Shown in pieces: positions 8,418 through 17,335 of a stretch of DNA of 64,000 nucleotides (positions within the stretch are counted from its first letter, which is position 1; every line of letters begins with the position of its first letter). The stretch comes from Sphingomonas phyllosphaerae FA2 (lineage in GTDB: Bacteria > Pseudomonadota > Alphaproteobacteria > Sphingomonadales > Sphingomonadaceae). A model generated the notes under the pieces. It did not search any database, was not told the DNA's origin, and saw only the letters and a list, made by a program, of their open reading frames with translations. The translations under genes and the position numbers were made by a program. The stretch covers positions 744,001 to 808,000 of the forward strand of contig NZ_KE386571.1 in assembly GCF_000427645.1 (NCBI RefSeq), given 5' to 3'.

Positions 8418-9803
8418 GTGAGCCGGGACAAGCTGCTCGCGGGGCACGCGATACGACGGCTGCGACGCCGCCATGGTCTGACGCAGGCGGCGATGGCGGA
8501 GATGCTCGCGATCTCGCCCAGCTACCTCAACCTCATCGAGCGCAACCAGCGTGCGGTCCCGGCCGGGTTGCTGGTGACGCTTGCCGACCGGTTCGACTTC
8601 GATCCGCGCGTTTTGCTAGCGGGCGAGCCGGGGGGTGGCGCGGAGGCGATCCGGCGGCGGTTGGCCGACCCGTTGTTCGCCGATCTGGAGGTCGACCGCA
8701 GCGAGGTCGAGGAATGGCTCGCCGCCGCGCCGGGCGGGGCGGAAGCGTTCGCGCGCGCCTTCGACCGCGGGCAGGGCGGTGCGGCCGCACCGGTCCTCGA
8801 CGACCCGGCGATCACGGTGCGCCGCGAGATCGAGCGCTGGCGCAACCACTTCCCCGATCTCGACGCCGCGGCCGAGACGCTCGCCGACGAGCTGCGGCTG
8901 GTCGGCGCGGACCTGTATGGCGCGCTGGTCGAGCGGCTGCGCGTCCGCCACGGACTTGCGATCCGCATCCTGCCGGTCGAAGCGCTGCCCGATCATCTCG
9001 TTCGCGTCGACCTTCACGCGCGGCAGGTGCAACTCGCCGAGCGGCTTGTACCGTGGTCGCGGACCTTTGCGCTGGCGGTGCAGTGCGGGCTGATCGAGGC
9101 GCGTGCGGAGATTGACGCGCTGGTGCGCGGCGCGTCGCTGGACCGGGTGGCGGAGCGTTTGTTCCGGCGGCACCTGTCGAGCTATTTCGCGGCGGCGGTG
9201 ATGATGCCCTATGCGCGGTTCCTGCGCGCGTGCGAGGCGAGCGGCTATGATCTGGAGCTGTTGCAGCGGCGCTTCGGCGCGGGGCTGGAGCAGGTCGCGC
9301 ACCGGCTGACGACCTTGCAGCGCGTCGGTGCGCGCGGGCTGCCGTTCTTCCTGCTGCGGGTCGATCGTGCCGGGCAGGTGTCGAAGCGCTTTGCGGGCGC
9401 GAGCAACACGCCGCTGCTGGCGGGCGAGACGCGGTGCCCGCTATGGCGTGTCCACCATGCGTTCGATCGGCCGGGCAGCGTGGTGCCGCAGCTGCTGGAG
9501 CTGGAGGATGGCGCGCGCTGGTTCACGCTGGCGGTGGCGGTGGCCGGCGCGGCGATCGGCGCGGGGGCGAACCGGGTGGAGAGTGCGTTTGCGATCGCGC
9601 TCGGAGTGCCGGCGGAGGTGGCAGGGTCGGTCGCGGCGGCGCGCGGGCTCGACCTGACCGGCGCTGCGACGCCGGTCGGGCTGGGGTGCCGGGGGTGTCA
9701 CCGGATGGCGTGTCCGCAGCGCTCCGCACCGCCCGCTGGCCGGGCGATGCTGGTCAACGAGCGCGAGCGAGCGATCTCCGGGTGGACGTTCGCGGGGGAT
9801 TGA
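8418..9803 (+). CDS. ScfR/RamB-family short-chain acyl-responsive transcriptional regulator
   Basis: The 461-residue protein has an N-terminal XRE helix-turn-helix (RRLRRRHGLTQAAMAEMLAIS, residues about 13-33), an ImmA/IrrE-like central region and a C-terminal DUF2083-type region. The last has a cysteine/histidine cluster (GCRGCHRMACPQRS). This is the architecture of RamB and ScfR, which control glyoxylate and methylcitrate genes in actinobacteria and other groups. Its divergent position next to aceA strongly supports control of the glyoxylate shunt. The start is GTG with GGAG five bases upstream. Confidence 0.88.
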   Translation: MSRDKLLAGHAIRRLRRRHGLTQAAMAEMLAISPSYLNLIERNQRAVPAGLLVTLADRFDFDPRVLLAGEPGGGAEAIRRRLADPLFADLEVDRSEVEEWLAAAPGGAEAFARAFDRGQGGAAAPVLDDPAITVRREIERWRNHFPDLDAAAETLADELRLVGADLYGALVERLRVRHGLAIRILPVEALPDHLVRVDLHARQVQLAERLVPWSRTFALAVQCGLIEARAEIDALVRGASLDRVAERLFRRHLSSYFAAAVMMPYARFLRACEASGYDLELLQRRFGAGLEQVAHRLTTLQRVGARGLPFFLLRVDRAGQVSKRFAGASNTPLLAGETRCPLWRVHHAFDRPGSVVPQLLELEDGARWFTLAVAVAGAAIGAGANRVESAFAIALGVPAEVAGSVAAARGLDLTGAATPVGLGCRGCHRMACPQRSAPPAGRAMLVNERERAISGWTFAGD

Positions 9804-9824
9804 GCTGACTACGCAAACCACTTC

Positions 9825-9899
9825 GTCATTGCGAGCGGAGCGAAGCAATCTAGGGCCGGATCAGGACGCCCTGGATTGCTTCGCTACGCTCGCAATGAC
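9825..9899. repeat. Intergenic inverted repeat, family B copy 1
   Basis: A 75-bp palindrome with arms GTCATTGCGAGCGGAGCGAA and TTCGCTACGCTCGCAATGAC around a short variable centre. Three further copies are at 12664-12737, 42274-42348 and 49561-49635. It lies between two convergent genes. Confidence 0.88.
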
Positions 9900-9913
9900 G
9901 GCACAGGCTGCGC

Positions 9914-10699
9914 TTACTTCTTCGCGGTGCCCGGCTCGGCCATGTTGCGGTGCTGGTGTGCGGTGACCTCGGGCGGGAGGATGTGCGCGGCGGCGACCTG
10001 CAGCTTGTTCTTCCAGCCCGACACGATCGAATGCTTGCCCGCCATCAGCGCGTCCCAGCCGTCTTGCGCGACCTTGGCGGGATCGGACTTGCTGTCGGAG
10101 GTGCCGACGTCGGTGTCCATCATGTCGGCGCGATCGAAGAATTCGGTGTCGACCGGGCCGGGCATCAACGTCGTCAGTGTGATCCCCTCGTGATCCTTCA
10201 GCTCGTCGCGCAATGCGTCGGTGAAGGAGTCCACGAACGCCTTGGTGCCGTTGTAGACCGCCTGGAAGCTGCCCGGGATGAAGCCGGCGATCGAGCCGGT
10301 GACGAGGACCTTGCCCTGATGCCGCTCGGTCATCTGGCGCAGCACCTTCTGGAGCAGGTAGAGCGTGCCGGTGATGTTGGTATCGACCACGCGCCGCCAC
10401 TCTGCGACGTCCTGATCGAGAAACCCGCGGCCGAGCCCCTTGCCGGCATTGGCACAGAGCAGGTCGATCGGGCGGCCTTCCGCGGCAGCGAGCAGCCGGT
10501 CGACGCCGTCGATCGTCGACAGGTCTGCCTCGACCGACGTGACCTGCGTGCCGAATTGCTTGAAGTCAGCGGCGGCGGCGTCGATCAGCGGCTCGTCGGC
10601 GACGACGAGGATGTCATAGCCATCCTTCGCCGCGAGCGTGGCGAGTTCGAAGCCGATGCCGGTGGAGGCACCGGTAATGATCGCGAATTTGTTGGGCAT
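9914..10699 (-). CDS. Short-chain dehydrogenase/reductase
   Basis: A 261-residue classical SDR oxidoreductase. It shows the cofactor motif TGASTGIG at residues 9-16, the CANAG strand, the catalytic serine in VTGSIAGF and the catalytic pair in YNGTK. The substrate cannot be read from sequence. It lies between repeats of family B and family E and appears to be a single-gene unit. Its C-terminal half (after the catalytic pair) is somewhat longer than the family core and ends in a polar tail. Confidence 0.9.
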   Translation of the reverse strand: MPNKFAIITGASTGIGFELATLAAKDGYDILVVADEPLIDAAAADFKQFGTQVTSVEADLSTIDGVDRLLAAAEGRPIDLLCANAGKGLGRGFLDQDVAEWRRVVDTNITGTLYLLQKVLRQMTERHQGKVLVTGSIAGFIPGSFQAVYNGTKAFVDSFTDALRDELKDHEGITLTTLMPGPVDTEFFDRADMMDTDVGTSDSKSDPAKVAQDGWDALMAGKHSIVSGWKNKLQVAAAHILPPEVTAHQHRNMAEPGTAKK

Positions 10700-10729
10700 G
10701 ATGGATTTCCTTCAACGGGTACACCCCAA

Positions 10730-10832
10730 CCGTTCGTCCTGAGGAGAGGCTGAGCTTGTCGAAGCCTCGTCTCGAAGGACCGGTGCTTCGAGACGGCATT
10801 TCGACAGGCTCAATGCCTCCTCAGCACGAACG
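10730..10832. repeat. Intergenic inverted repeat, family E
   Basis: A 103-bp imperfect palindrome whose ends read CGTTCGTCCTGAGGAG and CTCAGCACGAACGG. Inner arms such as GAGCTTGTCGAAGC pair with the opposite half (TTCGACAGGCTC). It is the only copy of this family in the window. It sits in the gap upstream of the SDR gene and downstream of the alcohol dehydrogenase gene. Confidence 0.75.
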
Positions 10833-10860
10833 GATGGGAGGTTGGCGACGGGCGGCGTTT

Positions 10861-12039
10861 TCAGCTCATCCCCGGCTTGAGCACGATCTTCGTCACGTCA
10901 TTCTGCTGATCGTGGAACATCTTGTACCCCTCCGGTCCCTTTTCGAGCGGCATGCGATGCGAGATCAGGAAGGTGGTGTCGATCTTCTCTTCGAGGATCG
11001 CGGTCAGTAGCGCGGGGAGGTAGCGCTGGACGTGGGTCTGCCCGGTCTTGAGCTGCAAACCCTTTTCCATGAACGCCCCGAGCGGCCATTTGTCGACGAA
11101 CCCGCCGTAGACCGCCGGCATCGACACGCGCCCGCCCTTGCGGCACGCGATGATCGCCTGCCGGTTGGCGTGCGCACGGTCGGTGCCGGTGAAGGTCGAG
11201 ACCTTGATCTGGTCCAGCACGTTGTCGACGAAGAAGCCATGCGCCTCCAGCCCGACGCTGTCGATCACCGCATCGGGGCCGATCCCGCCGGTCATCACCA
11301 TCAGCGCCTCATAGACCGCGCTTTCCTCGAAGTTGATCGTCTCCGCGCCGAACTTGGCGGCCAGCTTGAGCCGGTTGGGGAAGTGATCGATTGCGATCAC
11401 GCGCTCGGCCCCCATCAGGAACGCCGACTGGATCGCGAACAACCCGACCGGGCCGCAGCCCCATACGGCAACCGTGTCGCCGGGCTCGATGTCGGCATTC
11501 TCCGCCGCCATCCAGCCGGTCGGCAGGATGTCGGAGAGGAACAGCACCTTGTCGTCCTCGACCCCGTCGGGGATCACGATCGGGCCGACGTCACTGAACG
11601 GCACACGGACATATTCGGCCTGACCCCCGGCATAGCCGCCGGTCATGTGGCTGTAGCCGAACAGCCCGGCCATCGGCTGACCGTACAGTTCCTGCGCGAT
11701 ATCCTGATTGTCGGCGGGCAGGCCATTGTCGCAGGCAGAATATTGCTGCTTGGTGCAATGGTAGCAGCTGCCGCACGAAATCGTGAACGGCACGACGACG
11801 CGCTGGCCCTTCTTGAGCGTCGACTTCGCGCCGACCTCGACCACCTCGCCCATGAATTCGTGGCCGAGGATGTCGCCCGACTGCATCGTCGGGATGTAAC
11901 CATCGTAGAGGTGGAGGTCCGAGCCGCAGATCGCGGTCGAGGTCACCTTGATGATACAGTCGCGCGGGTTGACGATGCCGGGATCGTCGACGGTATCGAC
12001 GCGGACATCGTGCTTGCCGTGCCAGGCGATCGCTTTCAC
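10861..12039 (-). CDS. Zinc-dependent alcohol/formaldehyde dehydrogenase
   Basis: A 392-residue medium-chain dehydrogenase. It has the catalytic zinc region [11 protein letters not shown] and [12 protein letters not shown], the structural zinc lobe CGSCYHC with a fourth cysteine in SACDN, and a GCGPVG nucleotide-binding loop. Overall it resembles the glutathione-independent formaldehyde dehydrogenase branch, but the substrate is uncertain. The start is a GTG overlapping the stop of the upstream SRPBCC gene (GTGA), so the two are translationally coupled. Confidence 0.9.
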   Translation of the reverse strand: MKAIAWHGKHDVRVDTVDDPGIVNPRDCIIKVTSTAICGSDLHLYDGYIPTMQSGDILGHEFMGEVVEVGAKSTLKKGQRVVVPFTISCGSCYHCTKQQYSACDNGLPADNQDIAQELYGQPMAGLFGYSHMTGGYAGGQAEYVRVPFSDVGPIVIPDGVEDDKVLFLSDILPTGWMAAENADIEPGDTVAVWGCGPVGLFAIQSAFLMGAERVIAIDHFPNRLKLAAKFGAETINFEESAVYEALMVMTGGIGPDAVIDSVGLEAHGFFVDNVLDQIKVSTFTGTDRAHANRQAIIACRKGGRVSMPAVYGGFVDKWPLGAFMEKGLQLKTGQTHVQRYLPALLTAILEEKIDTTFLISHRMPLEKGPEGYKMFHDQQNDVTKIVLKPGMS

Positions 12040-12563
12040 AGCCCCATCTCCTCGAATTGCTTGGCGTTCATCGCGGGGGTGGCGATCTCACCGGTTTCCA
12101 GCAGCTGCTTGAAGCGGCGCAGATCGCGGCGCGCCTGGATCGCGGGTTCGCGCTGGAACATCTTGGCGATGACCTTGCCGATCACCCCGGCGGGCGGGTC
12201 ATAGTCGATCGTCGCGACGATCACCGTGCCGCGTGCGCCAGCGTCACGAAACTCGACGTGGCCGCGGTTGGGAATTTCCGCGCCAGGCTCGCTTTCCCAC
12301 GCGAGCAGCTTGCCCGGGACTTCCTCGGTGATCCGCGCGTCCCATTCGACGTTGCTGCCGCCGGGTGCCTTGACGACCCAGTGCGAGCGGCGCTCGTCGT
12401 GCACGTCGATGCGCACGACATTCTCCATGAACGCGGGCCAGGCGGCGAAGTCGCGGAAGCGTGAGTAGACTTCGGCAACGGGCTGGTTGATCGTGACGGC
12501 GCGGGCGGCAAGCGCGGTCGGCTTGTCGTGTTTCGCGGCGGCGAGCGGGGCGTCATCGGCCAT
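12036..12563 (-). CDS. SRPBCC-family (polyketide cyclase/dehydrase-like) protein
   Basis: The 175-residue protein has the START/SRPBCC fold pattern: a first strand [18 protein letters not shown], a helix with WPAFMENV, and a C-terminal helix after YDPPAGVIG. Such proteins bind small hydrophobic ligands. It is the first gene of a two-gene unit with the zinc dehydrogenase, with a 4-base overlap. The family often accompanies envelope or stress genes in alphaproteobacteria, but no specific role can be assigned. Confidence 0.82.
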   Translation of the reverse strand: MADDAPLAAAKHDKPTALAARAVTINQPVAEVYSRFRDFAAWPAFMENVVRIDVHDERRSHWVVKAPGGSNVEWDARITEEVPGKLLAWESEPGAEIPNRGHVEFRDAGARGTVIVATIDYDPPAGVIGKVIAKMFQREPAIQARRDLRRFKQLLETGEIATPAMNAKQFEEMGL

Positions 12564-12663
12564 GGCGGCTCCTTTCCTGTCGCGCCGTCAATGGCCGGTC
12601 GGGGAGCGGCGTTCCGTGGAAACGCCGTGATTTGATCTGGGTCAGTGAGGTTGCCGCTTTAAC

Positions 12664-12737
12664 GTCATTGCGAGCGCAGCGAAGCAATCCAGGGCGTCGC
12701 GTGGAACCCGGGATTGCTTCGCTACGCTCGCAATGAC
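12664..12737. repeat. Intergenic inverted repeat, family B copy 2
   Basis: A 74-bp palindrome with arms GTCATTGCGAGCGCAGCGAA and TTCGCTACGCTCGCAATGAC. It lies just past the stop codon of the Tat-exported SDR gene, between two genes on the minus strand. Confidence 0.88.
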
Positions 12738-12744
12738 GGAGTGG

Positions 12745-13743
12745 TTACGGATTCCCCTTGCCGCCATGCGCGCCCACAGCGGTACCGGTCGAGAAGCTCG
12801 TCCCGTCTTCCGCCAGCGCGACGTAGAGCGGGGCCAGTTCCGCGGGCTGGCCGGCGCGACCCATCGGCGTGTCCTGCCCGAACTCTCCCATCTTGCCCGG
12901 CAACTGCCCTCCGGCGACCTGCAATGGTGTCCAGATCGGGCCGGGCGCGACCATGTTGACGCGGATGCCTTTCTTCGCGAGCTGCTTGGCGAGGCCCTTG
13001 GTGAAGATCAGGATCGCGCCCTTGGTGCTGGCGTAGTCGAGTAGTTCCTCGCCCGGGTCATAGCTGTTGACCGAGCCGGTGTTGATGATGACCGAGCCCG
13101 GTGGCATCGACGGGATCGCTGCCTTAGCGATGCGGAACATCGCGAAGATATTCGTCTCGAAGGTGCGGACCATCTGCTCGTCGCTGATCTCGGAGATGTC
13201 GGCCTTGCTCTGCTGATAGGCGGCGTTGTTGACGAGCAGGTCGAGCCCGCCGAGCTGCCGCACCGCATCGGCGACCAATTTCGTGCAGGCTTTCTCGGTC
13301 CGGATGTCGGCGGGGAGCAGCACCGCCTTTCGCCCGGCCTGTTCGATCAGCGCCTTGACCTCGCGCGCGTCGGGTTCTTCGGTCGGATAGTAATTGATCG
13401 CGACGTCCGCGCCCTCACGCGCGAAGGCGATCGCGGCGGCGCGACCGATCCCGCTGTCGCCGCCCGTCACCAGTGCCTTGCGCCCGGTCAGTCGGCCCGA
13501 GCCGCGATAGCTGGTCTCGCCGCTGTCCGGGCGTGGGGTCATCTTGCCCTGCAGCGCGGGCCAAGGTTGGCGCTGCTCGGGGAAGGGCTGGCTGGTGTAT
13601 TTCGTCCGCGGATCGCGGAGCGGGACCGGAGCGGCCGGACCTGCGCCGGCCTGTGCCGCCGCGCTGGCCGCGCCGCCGAAAGTAAGTCCGGCCGCGGCTG
13701 CGCCGCCCAAAATGGTGCGGCGCGTGGTGCCCTGATCGTCCAT
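12745..13743 (-). CDS. Tat-exported SDR-family oxidoreductase (YghA-like)
   Basis: A 332-residue SDR with an N-terminal extension of about 85 residues. The N-terminus TTRRTILGGAAAAGLTFGG is a good twin-arginine signal. The Rossmann domain follows with VTGGDSGIG, the LLVNNAAYQ strand, and catalytic Ser (NTGSVNSY), Tyr and Lys (DYASTKGA). The long N-terminal lead with PFPEQRQPWP matches the E. coli YghA group of aldehyde reductases. It is downstream of a TonB receptor on the same strand, with a 74-base gap. Confidence 0.88.
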   Translation of the reverse strand: MDDQGTTRRTILGGAAAAGLTFGGAASAAAQAGAGPAAPVPLRDPRTKYTSQPFPEQRQPWPALQGKMTPRPDSGETSYRGSGRLTGRKALVTGGDSGIGRAAAIAFAREGADVAINYYPTEEPDAREVKALIEQAGRKAVLLPADIRTEKACTKLVADAVRQLGGLDLLVNNAAYQQSKADISEISDEQMVRTFETNIFAMFRIAKAAIPSMPPGSVIINTGSVNSYDPGEELLDYASTKGAILIFTKGLAKQLAKKGIRVNMVAPGPIWTPLQVAGGQLPGKMGEFGQDTPMGRAGQPAELAPLYVALAEDGTSFSTGTAVGAHGGKGNP

Positions 13744-13817
13744 GTCGCAAATCTCCCGGTATCCGGGCGCGAACGGGCGGGACGATCAGAGGTTCACCGG
13801 TATCGCGTTGATCGCGA

Positions 13818-15980
13818 TCAGAAGCGGTAGGCGATCGTCCCCTGCACGACGCGGCGGTTGCCGTACCAGCACCACGCATAATTGGCGAAGCACGAGGTGA
13901 TATAGGTCTTGTCGAACAGGTTGGAGGCGTTGACCGAAGCGGTCAGCCCCTTGAGCGACGGGCTCAGCCGCTCGAGATCGAACCGGGCCCACGCGTCGTA
14001 GACCGTGTAGGACGGGCTGTTGAGCGGCGCAGCGGCGGCCGGGCTTTCGGGTGGGGTGTAGACGCCGGCGTAGACCTCGTCGACATGCCGCACCGCGCCG
14101 CCCAGCGCGAAGCCTTGGAAGGTGCCGCGCTCGGGCGCCCAGTCGAGGATCAGCGACGCGCCGCCGCGCCCGACCGTCTCCAGCCCGCGCCCGACGCGCG
14201 ACGGGTCCTGCGGGTCGCTGGTCACGCGGACGCGCTGGCGGCTGTACGCCGCGCGGGCGGTGAAGCCGAGCCCGAGCGGCGCGCTGCCCTCGAACTCGAC
14301 GCCGGTGGAGCGCACCTCGCCTGTTTGGCGCGAGATCGAGAAATCGGGGGTCGAGGTGACGACGTTGGTTTGGTCGATGCGGAACCATGCGCCCGACAGC
14401 AGGATCGGCGTGCCGGGCACACTGAACTTCGCGCCGGCCTCGATTTGCTTGCCAAACGACGGGTCGGCGATCCCGAGTGTCCCATCGCCGCGCCGGACCG
14501 TCGACGACTGCGGCTCGAACGAGGTCGAATAGCTGACGTAGGGCGCGAGACCGAAGGGCAGGGTGTAGAGCGCCGCGGCGCGCCACGTGAACTTGTCGTC
14601 CTTCTTGGGGGTGCCGCCGTTCTGCTGCCCCCATGCCCAGTCCTGCCGGCCGCCGAGCGTGACGCGCAAAGCGCCGAACTCCATTTGGTCCTGCGCATAG
14701 ATCCCCTGCTGACGGAGTCGTGCCGTCAGGTTGAAGCGACTCTGGTCGCCCGGCACTTCGCTTGGCGTGCGCGGAACCGTCATCGTCCCATAAACAGGGT
14801 TGTAGACGTCGAGCGGGGTTGCGGTCCCGAACTTGCCGTCCTCGGTCGAATGCGCGACCTGCCGGTCGACGCCGAACAACAGCCGGTGCGTCACCGGCCC
14901 GGTGCGCACGGTGCCGGCGAGCTGGTTGTCATAGGTCCAATTGTTCAGCTCCTCGTCGGTCGCATAGCTGGCGCGGTTATAGACGCGCGTGCTGCCCGCT
15001 ACCGGCGCGCCGCTGACATAGACGAGTCCGAGCTGCGCCGTGACGTTCTGGTAACGGCCGGACGAGCGGAAGCGCCAGCCGCCGCCGAAATCGTGCGTGA
15101 AGATGTACGTCCCCGCCGCCTGCTCGCGCTGGTAGCGGTTGCCCGCCTCGCCCCCGTCAAAGCGCGTCGAGAGCTTGCCGTTGGGATTGTCGATCAGCGT
15201 GCCCAGCGCCGGGAATACGCCATAGGCGCCGTTATGCGGATCGTGCGAATAGGTGCCGAGCAGGGTGAACGTGGTGCGCGACCCATTGCCGATCGTCACC
15301 GCGCCCGACACGGTCTGGCGCTCGCGCTTTGCGAAACGCTGCTGCGTGTCGCTGCCGTTCGCGCTGCCATAGACGCGCCACAGTACGTCGCTGGTACTGC
15401 CGCCGACATCGGCATCGACGCGGTACAGGTTGTACTCGCCGTAGGTCCCGGCGACCGAGCCGTAGAGGGGAAGGTCGACCGGCAGCTTGCTCGACTGTGC
15501 GACGAGACCGCCGGGGCTCGACTGGCCATAGAGCGTCGAGGCCGGGCCTTTGAGCACCTCGAAGCGCGCCAGTCGCGACACGTCGACCTGCGGGATCGCA
15601 TAGCCGGTGGTGCTGCCGAACTGCTTCAGCCCGTCGAGGAACACCGGCGCGTCGAAGCCGCGCAGCTTGAACTGGTCGTAGACCTCGGCGCTCGATCCGC
15701 GCGTCTCTGGGGTGACGCCCGCGACGAAGCGCAGCGCCTGGTTCAGGTTCTGGAGCCCGAGCGCCTCGATCTGGTCGCCGGTGACGACGGTGATCGACTG
15801 CGCGGTTTCGGCGAGCGGCAGCGCCGACTTGGTGCCGGCGCTGGCGAGGTCGGGGGCTTGCCGGCCGGTGACGATCACATCCTCGGGCGGGGCGGCTTCG
15901 CTGCGCTGCTGCGCGACGGCCGGGGCGGCGGCGAGCAAGGCGGCGAGGGTGAGGAAGCTGCTGGAATGACGGACGGACAT
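13818..15980 (-). CDS. TonB-dependent siderophore receptor
   Basis: A 720-residue outer-membrane receptor. It has a signal peptide ending AAPAVAQ, a plug domain (residues about 45-150, with PLAETAQSITVVTGDQIEAL and VLKGPASTLYGQSSPGG) and a beta-barrel ending in phenylalanine (VVQGTIAYRF). The plug sequence and the DWAWGQQNGG region place it in the FhuA/ferrichrome-like siderophore group. The exact ligand is unknown. A possible Fur box lies 32-50 bases upstream of the ATG. The bases just before the ATG (AAGGGGTTCTC) are identical to those before the second receptor at 59189. Confidence 0.93.
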   Translation of the reverse strand: MSVRHSSSFLTLAALLAAAPAVAQQRSEAAPPEDVIVTGRQAPDLASAGTKSALPLAETAQSITVVTGDQIEALGLQNLNQALRFVAGVTPETRGSSAEVYDQFKLRGFDAPVFLDGLKQFGSTTGYAIPQVDVSRLARFEVLKGPASTLYGQSSPGGLVAQSSKLPVDLPLYGSVAGTYGEYNLYRVDADVGGSTSDVLWRVYGSANGSDTQQRFAKRERQTVSGAVTIGNGSRTTFTLLGTYSHDPHNGAYGVFPALGTLIDNPNGKLSTRFDGGEAGNRYQREQAAGTYIFTHDFGGGWRFRSSGRYQNVTAQLGLVYVSGAPVAGSTRVYNRASYATDEELNNWTYDNQLAGTVRTGPVTHRLLFGVDRQVAHSTEDGKFGTATPLDVYNPVYGTMTVPRTPSEVPGDQSRFNLTARLRQQGIYAQDQMEFGALRVTLGGRQDWAWGQQNGGTPKKDDKFTWRAAALYTLPFGLAPYVSYSTSFEPQSSTVRRGDGTLGIADPSFGKQIEAGAKFSVPGTPILLSGAWFRIDQTNVVTSTPDFSISRQTGEVRSTGVEFEGSAPLGLGFTARAAYSRQRVRVTSDPQDPSRVGRGLETVGRGGASLILDWAPERGTFQGFALGGAVRHVDEVYAGVYTPPESPAAAAPLNSPSYTVYDAWARFDLERLSPSLKGLTASVNASNLFDKTYITSCFANYAWCWYGNRRVVQGTIAYRF

Positions 15981-16011
15981 GAGAACCCCTTTGCTGCGGG
16001 GCCTCTATCGT

Positions 16012-16030
16012 GAGTGCGAGTTAGTATCAA
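16012..16030 (-). promoter_or_regulatory. Possible Fur box upstream of siderophore receptor
   Basis: On the minus strand the sequence TTGATACTAACTCGCACTC resembles the Fur consensus of the TTGATAATGATTCTCAATC type at about 15 of 19 positions. It lies about 30-50 bases upstream of the receptor start, where a repressor site would be expected. The match was judged by eye only. Confidence 0.4.
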
Positions 16031-16052
16031 TAACCTTTGTGACCGCCCTCGT

Positions 16053-16094
16053 GATCGTTGAACCGCGACCGTTGAACCGTGATCGTTGTACCGT
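16053..16094. repeat. Three tandem 14-bp units
   Basis: Three head-to-tail copies read GATCGTTGAACCGC, GACCGTTGAACCGT and GATCGTTGTACCGT. They lie upstream of the siderophore receptor and run directly into a family C inverted repeat. Confidence 0.8.
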
Positions 16095-16223
16095 CGCTCC
16101 TGCGCAGGCAGGAGCCTATCTCTTCGTCGTGCAGCGTCGACCTTGCATTTGGAAAGCGACTTGTCTGTGTCAGCTGTTTCGCCACGTCGTAGAGACATGG
16201 GCCCCTGCCTACGCAGGGGCGAA
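16091..16223. repeat. Intergenic inverted repeat, family C copy 1
   Basis: A palindrome of about 130 bp with ends CCGTCGCTCCTGCGCAGGCA and TGCCTACGCAGGGGCGAAGG around a variable centre. Other copies are at 40045-40179, 46758-46890 and 54875-55007. A further half-copy (CAGCGCAGGGGCGACGG) is at about 16276-16292. Confidence 0.85.
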
Positions 16224-16491
16224 GGCGAGAGCGGAAGGCACCTGCGATCCAGTCTGCGCCAGATGAGAAGACTGCCAGCGCAGGGGCGACGGTGCGTGGG
16301 GAAGCCCCGATAATCGCATACGCCATATATGAGAAGAGGTTGCCGAACGCCCGCAAACGGACATCCGACAACCCCTTGACATGGTCAGCGGCCGGAGAGC
16401 TCCAGCCCGGGAGACCATGTTGGCCTCCAAGAAGCACCTGTTCCGCTACGTTGAAGAGAGGATGGATCCTCCCGCAGCGGGCAGGCGATGC
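16224..16491. other. Gene-free stretch with a partial family C repeat
   Basis: These 268 bases carry a family C half-copy near 16276-16292 and otherwise no convincing gene. Open frames on the minus strand here run through repeat sequence and have no family features. A short palindrome (GAGGATGGATCCTC, about 16458-16471) lies on the 3' side of the tiny minus-strand ORF at 16492. Confidence 0.5.
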
Positions 16492-16548
16492 TTAGAAGCG
16501 CATCTCCCGAACGAACTGAACCGACCCCATTGCTGAACCATGAGACAT
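16492..16548 (-). CDS. Candidate 18-residue peptide with exceptionally strong ribosome site
   Basis: On the minus strand an ATG at 16548 begins an 18-codon ORF, MSHGSAMGSVQFVREMRF, ending in TAA. It is preceded directly by AAAGGAGGTGATCC, a perfect 14-base complement of the 3' end of 16S rRNA. Such a long Shine-Dalgarno sequence is very unusual and argues that the peptide, or its translation, matters. No larger gene follows for several hundred bases. It could be a stand-alone micro-peptide, a leader peptide or part of a small RNA. I do not recognise its function. Confidence 0.5.
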   Translation of the reverse strand: MSHGSAMGSVQFVREMRF

Positions 16549-16691
16549 CGGATCACCTCCTTTCGCTGGTTGATAACAGTTGCGACCGCGTCAGCCGCAC
16601 CCGCAATGTGAGGGGGATAGCGATGTGATACAAGGCTTGTAATGCGTCGGGTTCTGGACAACCATCCAAGGCTTCGCGCCTGGACGTTCGA

Positions 16692-17225
16692 TCAGCGGCG
16701 GCAATCCTCGATTACCCGACCCACCTCCGCCCATGGCGGCAGAACCAACGGCGTCACACCTGGCTGTTCGACGGTGAAGCGCCCGCGCGTGAAGGCCATC
16801 GCATCGAGCAGCCGGTCGTCGATCGCGAAGCGCGCCACCACCTGCGGTACCGCGCCCGCACCGAGCTGAGTCGCGACGCTGCGGGTCATCGCGCTGGTGC
16901 GGATCGTGAACGGCGACGCGTTGCTGCCCGGACGTGAGAGCAACACCGCGCGCGGGCCACGTTCGCAGCGCAGCTCCGCAACAGATGGCTGCCCGGTCAC
17001 GCCATAGCTCGCGCGCGGGCCGGCAGCGTCACGGACATAGCGCCACGCACCCGGTGTCCACGGCCAGTCCTGCCAGTCGGCGGCCGGGGTGGGGGCGGGA
17101 GCAGGGGCGGGCGTTACGGGAGCCGGCGGCGGCGCAACCGGCGCGGGCGGCACGGCGCGCGGAACGCAGGCGGTGCTCGCCAGCACCAGCAGTGCAAGCG
17201 GAAGCGAGGAGAGATAGCGGGTCAC
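16692..17225 (-). CDS. Hypothetical lipoprotein
   Basis: The product (177 residues from the GTG at 17225) has a hydrophobic N-terminus ending in a lipobox-like LASTAC. A low-complexity Pro/Ala linker of about 30 residues follows, then a folded domain containing one cysteine pair candidate (ELRCER and IEDCRR). An upstream TTG at 17261 would add 12 residues. I prefer the GTG because it starts directly before the hydrophobic core, but neither has a clear ribosome site. I do not recognise a family for the domain. Confidence 0.68.
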   Translation of the reverse strand: MTRYLSSLPLALLVLASTACVPRAVPPAPVAPPPAPVTPAPAPAPTPAADWQDWPWTPGAWRYVRDAAGPRASYGVTGQPSVAELRCERGPRAVLLSRPGSNASPFTIRTSAMTRSVATQLGAGAVPQVVARFAIDDRLLDAMAFTRGRFTVEQPGVTPLVLPPWAEVGRVIEDCRR

Positions 17226-17272
17226 CCCCGACGCTATGGCGGATCGCCGCCGCGCGCTCAACCACCGTACCC

Positions 17273-17298
17273 GGAACCGCCGCGCCGGGATGACGGTT
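17273..17298 (+). promoter_or_regulatory. Possible EcfG (general stress) promoter upstream of PRC-barrel gene
   Basis: GGAAC at 17273-17277 and GGTT at 17295-17298 are separated by 17 bases. This resembles the alphaproteobacterial general stress sigma factor (EcfG) pattern GGAAC-N16/17-(C)GTT. It lies about 40 bases upstream of the PRC-barrel ATG. The -10 match is GGTT rather than CGTT. Confidence 0.4.
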
Positions 17299-17335
17299 CA
17301 CCGCGCAAGATCGCTTAACATAGGAGAATCCCGTC

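Noticed and set aside
14085..16013. A plus-strand open frame of over 600 codons
   Set aside because: It is antisense to the siderophore receptor and reads as Arg/Ala-rich sequence without motifs.
16027..16437. A minus-strand frame of 136 codons
   Set aside because: It passes through the 14-bp tandem units and the family C palindrome. The translation is made of repeat sequence and has no ribosome site.
16549..16562. GGATCACCTCCTTT as a possible 16S rRNA 3'-end fragment
   Set aside because: No other rRNA sequence surrounds it. On the minus strand it stands exactly where a ribosome site should be for a small ORF.
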